Below are positions 8,026-11,084 of a stretch of DNA of 11,084 nt, one piece after another (the first letter of the stretch is position 1; each line of letters opens with the position of its first letter). The translations under genes were made by a program, and so were the position numbers. The stretch comes from Candidatus Poribacteria bacterium (GTDB taxonomy: Bacteria; Poribacteria; WGA-4E; GCA-2687025). The stretch spans positions 1 to 11,084 of the forward strand of contig NYZG01000158.1 of the NCBI GenBank assembly GCA_002687025.1, written 5' to 3'. The notes beneath the pieces are model-generated. The model was not told where the DNA came from. It made no database searches and worked only from the letters and a program-made list of their open reading frames with translations.

Positions 8026-8050
8026 TGTCGGCTTCGGCGGAAAGTTCCCG

Positions 8051-8064
8051 AAATCGCGCGATTT
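8051..8064. repeat. 14-base perfect palindrome AAATCGCGCGATTT
   Basis: Bases 8051-8064 read the same on both strands. The length and symmetry fit a dimeric regulator site, but only one copy is present and it lies 27 bases after the small membrane protein gene, not at a clear promoter. Function is unproven. Confidence 0.4.
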
Positions 8065-8107
8065 GGCCTCAAGCTTCAAGCGTCAGAGGCCGATAGGCGA
8101 GGGACAG

Positions 8108-8230
8108 TCAAGTAACGTTTGATTGCGAAAGACTTAGGGGATAGCGCCTTATGGACGGTTTCGATCGTCCATAAGGTTTTTCTTCGTACACGCCCGGCCT
8201 GCCCGACTCCGGCTTCATCCGTGCTACCAT
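8108..8230 (-). CDS. Candidate 40-residue basic protein, doubtful
   Basis: A minus-strand ORF of 40 codons starts at ATG 8230 and has a textbook Shine-Dalgarno, AAGGAGG at 8240-8246, nine bases upstream. The product is basic and low in hydrophobic residues (starts MVARMKPESGRPGVY), with the related pieces KPYGR and KPSIR encoded by the two arms of the hairpin at 8147-8176. Against it: its third codon positions are only about half G or C, unlike the neighbouring genes, and it has no recognised relatives. The good ribosome site is the only positive sign, so this may be chance within a regulatory interval. Confidence 0.25.
   Translation of the reverse strand: MVARMKPESGRPGVYEEKPYGRSKPSIRRYPLSLSQSNVT
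8147..8181 (+). terminator. Rho-independent terminator or attenuator hairpin
   Basis: CCTTATGGACG (8147-8157) pairs perfectly with CGTCCATAAGG (8166-8176) around an 8-base loop, followed directly by TTTTT (8177-8181). The 11-bp stem plus T-run on the plus strand is the classical terminator form. It lies 122 bases after the small membrane protein and 169 bases before pheT, so it could end the first transcript or attenuate the second. Confidence 0.7.
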
Positions 8231-8272
8231 AATCTGACGCCTCCTTGGGCGGATTATCGCGTCGTTTTCTGT

Positions 8273-8319
8273 CTGGACTCCCCAGTCCAGCCTTAGCGGC
8301 GGCCCCTCTTCAGGCCGCT
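8273..8319 (+). promoter_or_regulatory. Tandem hairpins in the pheT leader
   Basis: CTGGACT (8273-8279) pairs with AGTCCAG (8284-8290) around a CCCC loop, and AGCGGC (8295-8300) pairs with GCCGCT (8314-8319). Both would lie in the 5' untranslated RNA of pheT, just before its ribosome site GGAAGG (8334-8339). A regulatory or RNA-stabilising role is inferred only from position; neither is followed by a T-run. Confidence 0.35.
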
Positions 8320-8349
8320 GAACGCCCCATCGCGGAAGGTACGTAGGCC

Positions 8350-10746
8350 ATGCAGGTGAGTACCAACTGGCTCCGAGACTACGTCGCCACAACCCTCTCG
8401 CTGGACGAGCTCGCGGCGAAGTTCACGATGTTGGGTGTCGAAGTCGAAGAGACGTTTCCGCTGAACGAGGGCATTGGTGACATCATCGTCGCGCGGATCG
8501 AGACGGTGGCGCCGCATCCCCATGCGGATCGCCTGAGCGTGTGCCAGGTGAGCACCGGAGCCGAGACCGTCGGTGTGGTGTGCGGCGCGCCGAACGCGCG
8601 CGCGGGGATGGTCGCGCCGTTCGCGCCGGTGGGGTCGAAGCTGCCCGCCGGCATGGAGATCGCGGAAACGGAGATACGCGGCATTCGGTCACAGGGGATG
8701 CTCTGCTCGGCTAAGGAGCTCGCCATCTCCGATGACGCGGACGGGCTCATGGAGCTTTCCGCATCTCTCACGCTCGGGGCGCCCCTCGTGGAGGCGCTCC
8801 ACCTGGACGACACGGCGCTGGAGATCAGTATCACGCCGAACCGGCCGGACTGCCTGAGTATGATCGGCCTGGCGCGGGAGATCGCCACGGTCGAGCATCT
8901 TCAGCACGCGCTGCCCGAGATCGACGTGCCGGAGGGCCAAGCCGCCACCGAGGATCTCACCTCCGTCGAGATCAACGACCCGTCGCTGTGTCCGCGATAC
9001 GCCGCGCGCGTCATCCGCGACGTCACGATCGGCCCTTCGCCGTCGTGGCTGCAGCAGCGGCTGCGCGCGTCCGGGCTGCGCCCGATCAACAACGTCGTGG
9101 ACATCACGAACTTCGTGCTGTTGGAGATCGGTCATCCGCTCCACGCGTTCGATTACGAACGGCTGGCGGAGAACCGCATCGTCGTGCGCCGCGCGCGCTC
9201 CCGTGAGACGCTCACCACGCTCGACGGCAAGACACACACGCTGAACTCCGAAACGCTCGTCATCGCCGATGCGGAGAAGCCCGTCGCCCTCGCCGGGATC
9301 ATGGGAGGCGCCGAGTGCGAGGTGTCTGGCGGCACCGAGCACATCCTTCTGGAGAGCGCGTATTTCAACCCGGTCAGCATCCGACGGGCCGCGAAGGCGC
9401 TCGCGATACAGACCGATGCGTCGTACCGGTTCGAGCGAGGCGCCGACCCGGAGGCGGTCATCACCGCCTTAGATCGCGCGGCGCAACTGATCGCGGAGGT
9501 CGCGGGCGGCGAGGTCTGCCGCGGTGTCGTGGACGCATACCCGACTCCCGCGGAGCCGGTATCGATTGAGTTCCGACCCCGACGCGCCAACAAGGTGCTC
9601 GGCACGCATATACCCAAGAAGGAGATGGTCCGCATCCTGGACGGCCTCGGCTTCGGCGTAACGGATGGCGGCCGCCTCACCGTGACCGTCCCCACGTTCC
9701 GCCCGGACATCACCCGCGAGATCGACCTGGTCGAGGAGATTGCGCGCGTGCACGGCTACGACGCGATCCCGGTCACCATCCCCGTCGGCGAGATTCCGAA
9801 CCCACGACTGGACCCCTTCCAAGGCCTCAAGCGGTGTATACATGAGGTGATGCACCGCCACGGCCTGTACGAGGCGTGCCACGTCGCCTGGTACGCCACC
9901 GATGAGTTACAGAAGCTGCGACCCGAGAACCACGACCCCATCCATGATCAGATTGCCGTCGAGAATCCCCTGAGCAGGGAGATGGCGGTTCTGCGCACGT
10001 CGTTACTACCGAGCCTCTTGCAGAGCGTGGCGTACAACCGGCGACACCAGGTCGAGCACGTAGCGCTCTACGAGCTGCAGCGCGTGTTCATCCCCGGCCC
10101 ATTGGGCGAACTGCCCGACGAGCAGCTCACGCTGGCCGGCGCCGTCAGCGGCGCCTCGGCCAAGCACTGGTCTACGGACGATGCGGAACCGGACTTCTAC
10201 GACGTTAAGGGCATCGTCGAGGCGCTGCTGGAGGAGGTCGACATCACCGACGCGTCGCTTGACCGGTCCGAGTCGGGCACGCTGCATCCCGGGCGTAGCG
10301 CCACGCTGAGCGTTGGCGGCGAGGAGATCGGGTTCCTTGGCGAGGTCCACCCGGAGGTCCTACAAAGCTACGGACTCACGCAGCGCGTCTACGTGTTCAG
10401 CGTGAACGTCGACCGCCTCGCGGAGCACGGCGACTCCACCCGATGGATGGACCAACTCCCCCCGTTCCCCAACACGACGCGCGACCTGGCGATCGTCGTG
10501 GACGAGGACGTGCCGGCGGAGGAAGTCCTGACCGCGATTCGGGAGTCGGTGTCAGGTTTACTCGCAAGCATCACGCTGTTCGACGTCTATACGGGCGAGC
10601 ATGTCGCCGAAGGCAAGAAGAGCCTCGCGTTCGCCCTGGAATACCGGTCGCATGAGCGCACGCTCACCGACACGGAGGTCGAGAAGCTCCAGGCGCAGAT
10701 CCTCCACTCGCTGGAGGAGCAGTTGGGAGCCGTCCTGAGGTCGTAG
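8350..10746 (+). CDS. pheT: Phenylalanyl-tRNA synthetase beta subunit
   Basis: The 798-residue protein matches the usual length of bacterial PheT. With the alpha subunit it forms the tetramer that charges tRNA-Phe; the beta subunit binds tRNA and edits mischarged tyrosine. Visible domains are the N-terminal MQVSTNWLRDYV block, an EMAP-like tRNA-binding domain (about 40-150, HPHADRLSVCQV, RGIRSQGMLCS), the B3/B4 editing domain (about 210-370, RPINNVVDITNFV, GHPLHAFDY, DASYRFERGADP), the B5 domain (about 404-475), a synthetase-like core (about 480-690, RTSLLPSLLQ) and the C-terminal ferredoxin-fold anticodon-binding domain (705-798, PFPNTTRDLAIVVDEDV). ATG 8350 begins the conserved N-terminus and follows GGAAGG at 8334-8339. 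pheS, commonly directly upstream, is absent; a small membrane protein and a structured interval are there instead. Confidence 0.98.
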   Translation: MQVSTNWLRDYVATTLSLDELAAKFTMLGVEVEETFPLNEGIGDIIVARIETVAPHPHADRLSVCQVSTGAETVGVVCGAPNARAGMVAPFAPVGSKLPAGMEIAETEIRGIRSQGMLCSAKELAISDDADGLMELSASLTLGAPLVEALHLDDTALEISITPNRPDCLSMIGLAREIATVEHLQHALPEIDVPEGQAATEDLTSVEINDPSLCPRYAARVIRDVTIGPSPSWLQQRLRASGLRPINNVVDITNFVLLEIGHPLHAFDYERLAENRIVVRRARSRETLTTLDGKTHTLNSETLVIADAEKPVALAGIMGGAECEVSGGTEHILLESAYFNPVSIRRAAKALAIQTDASYRFERGADPEAVITALDRAAQLIAEVAGGEVCRGVVDAYPTPAEPVSIEFRPRRANKVLGTHIPKKEMVRILDGLGFGVTDGGRLTVTVPTFRPDITREIDLVEEIARVHGYDAIPVTIPVGEIPNPRLDPFQGLKRCIHEVMHRHGLYEACHVAWYATDELQKLRPENHDPIHDQIAVENPLSREMAVLRTSLLPSLLQSVAYNRRHQVEHVALYELQRVFIPGPLGELPDEQLTLAGAVSGASAKHWSTDDAEPDFYDVKGIVEALLEEVDITDASLDRSESGTLHPGRSATLSVGGEEIGFLGEVHPEVLQSYGLTQRVYVFSVNVDRLAEHGDSTRWMDQLPPFPNTTRDLAIVVDEDVPAEEVLTAIRESVSGLLASITLFDVYTGEHVAEGKKSLAFALEYRSHERTLTDTEVEKLQAQILHSLEEQLGAVLRS

Positions 10747-10783
10747 CCAGGTGGGAGCTAGCCGCCGGTCTGGCGGGAGGGGT

Positions 10784-10808
10784 GGAGGCAGGCGTGGAGC
10801 CTGCCTCC
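10784..10808. terminator. Hairpin between convergent pheT and the minus-strand gene
   Basis: GGAGGCAGGC (10784-10793) pairs perfectly with GCCTGCCTCC (10799-10808) around GTGGA. The 10-bp stem lies 37 bases after the pheT stop and 12 bases beyond the stop of the opposing gene, as expected for a shared two-way terminator, although no T-run follows on either strand. Confidence 0.55.
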
Positions 10809-10820
10809 CGAGAGATCAGG

Positions 10821-11084
10821 CTACTGCGACTTCAGCTCGCTCCACGTCGTCGCCAACTTGTGCCGCGGTTCTACGGCCGATGACTGGGCGGCGAGGAACG
10901 CCAGCACCTCATCGTCGGCCGGGCCGTTGCCCGCGCCAAGCTCGCCGTAGTTCCGCAGGCAGACGATGTCGAAGTGCGGGGATAGCTCCGCCTCCGGCTT
11001 CGTCTCGCGCGAGCCAACACGCAGGTAGTTCGCGCCCACGGAGAGCACGGGGTCGACCGCGCCGTCGTTGCCGGTCAATTGGTC
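10821..11084 (-). CDS. Unrecognised protein, C-terminal part
   Basis: The last 87 residues of a minus-strand gene are visible, ending at TAG 10821-10823; the frame is open to the window edge, so the start lies beyond. The apparent initiator near 11078 is a TTG inside the frame, not a supported start. The segment is soluble and mildly acidic, with FDIVCLRNYGELG and a tail ending TTWSELKSQ. High GC3 and a clean frame support real coding. I do not recognise the family. A carbohydrate-active or other exported protein is possible given the neighbourhood, but nothing visible decides this. Confidence 0.6.
   Translation of the reverse strand, partial: DQLTGNDGAVDPVLSVGANYLRVGSRETKPEAELSPHFDIVCLRNYGELGAGNGPADDEVLAFLAAQSSAVEPRHKLATTWSELKSQ

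Larger units (their letters stand above)
8026..8349. other. 324-base interval upstream of pheT, rich in inverted repeats
   Basis: No confident plus-strand gene is present. The interval contains a perfect palindrome (8051-8064), a weak stem GGCCTC/GAGGCC (8065-8070 with 8086-8091), a strong hairpin with a T-run (8147-8181), two GC-rich hairpins close to pheT (8273-8290, 8295-8319), and a 40-codon minus-strand ORF. It is more AT-rich than its surroundings between about 8100 and 8270. No T-box antiterminator sequence (AGGGUGGNACCGCG) or run of Phe codons for a leader peptide is visible. Its likely roles are to end the upstream transcript and carry the pheT leader. Confidence 0.5.

Noticed and set aside
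8026..8349. T-box riboswitch or Phe-rich leader peptide for pheT
   Set aside because: No T-box consensus and no short ORF with repeated Phe codons was found on the plus strand.
1..11084. CRISPR arrays, tRNA genes, insertion sequences, toxin-antitoxin pairs
   Set aside because: No regularly spaced repeats, cloverleaf with TTCRA arm, transposase or paired small toxin genes were seen on either strand by eye.

Overview
The window is GC-rich bacterial DNA (third codon positions mostly G or C) with compact genes and ordinary Shine-Dalgarno sites. It holds about seven recognisable protein genes, including one cut at each end, plus one decayed gene. The gene types are a Gfo/Idh/MocA oxidoreductase, a large secreted beta-propeller/PKD/LamG protein, a formylglycine-generating-enzyme-like remnant and a P-type ATPase relative. 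This mix is common in large-genome environmental phyla such as Planctomycetota, Hydrogenedentota, Poribacteria or Armatimonadota. No rRNA or other strong lineage marker is present except pheT, so the phylum is left open.

Layout. (1) 1-2360, plus strand: the C-terminal half of a P-type ATPase-like membrane protein whose hinge and ion-site motifs are degenerate, then 40 bases later a Gfo/Idh/MocA oxidoreductase. (2) 2413-7104, minus strand: transcribed from right to left, a secreted multidomain protein (signal peptide, beta-propeller-like region, PKD, Ig-like and LamG domains), an inosine-uridine-type nucleoside hydrolase, and a membrane-anchored family 2 glycosyltransferase that starts with TTG. 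Gaps of 104 and 19 bases suggest one transcription unit. (3) 7105-7827: no intact gene. The minus strand carries pieces of a formylglycine-generating-enzyme/sulfatase-modifying-factor domain split over three reading frames, read here as a pseudogene. (4) 7828-8349: a 65-residue two-helix membrane protein on the plus strand, then a 324-base stretch with a strong hairpin and T-run, two further hairpins, a 14-base perfect palindrome, and an opposing 40-codon ORF with a consensus ribosome binding site. (5) 8350-10746: full-length pheT, with no pheS beside it. (6) 10747-11084: a convergent spacer with a 10-bp hairpin, then the C-terminal end of an unrecognised minus-strand protein.

The genes do not form an obvious single pathway. 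The minus-strand trio mixes nucleoside salvage, polysaccharide or glycolipid synthesis and an exported adhesive or binding protein. I did not find a clear new multi-gene system. The best leads are the catalytically degenerate P-type ATPase, the frame-broken FGE remnant, and the structured interval upstream of pheT with its small opposing ORF.
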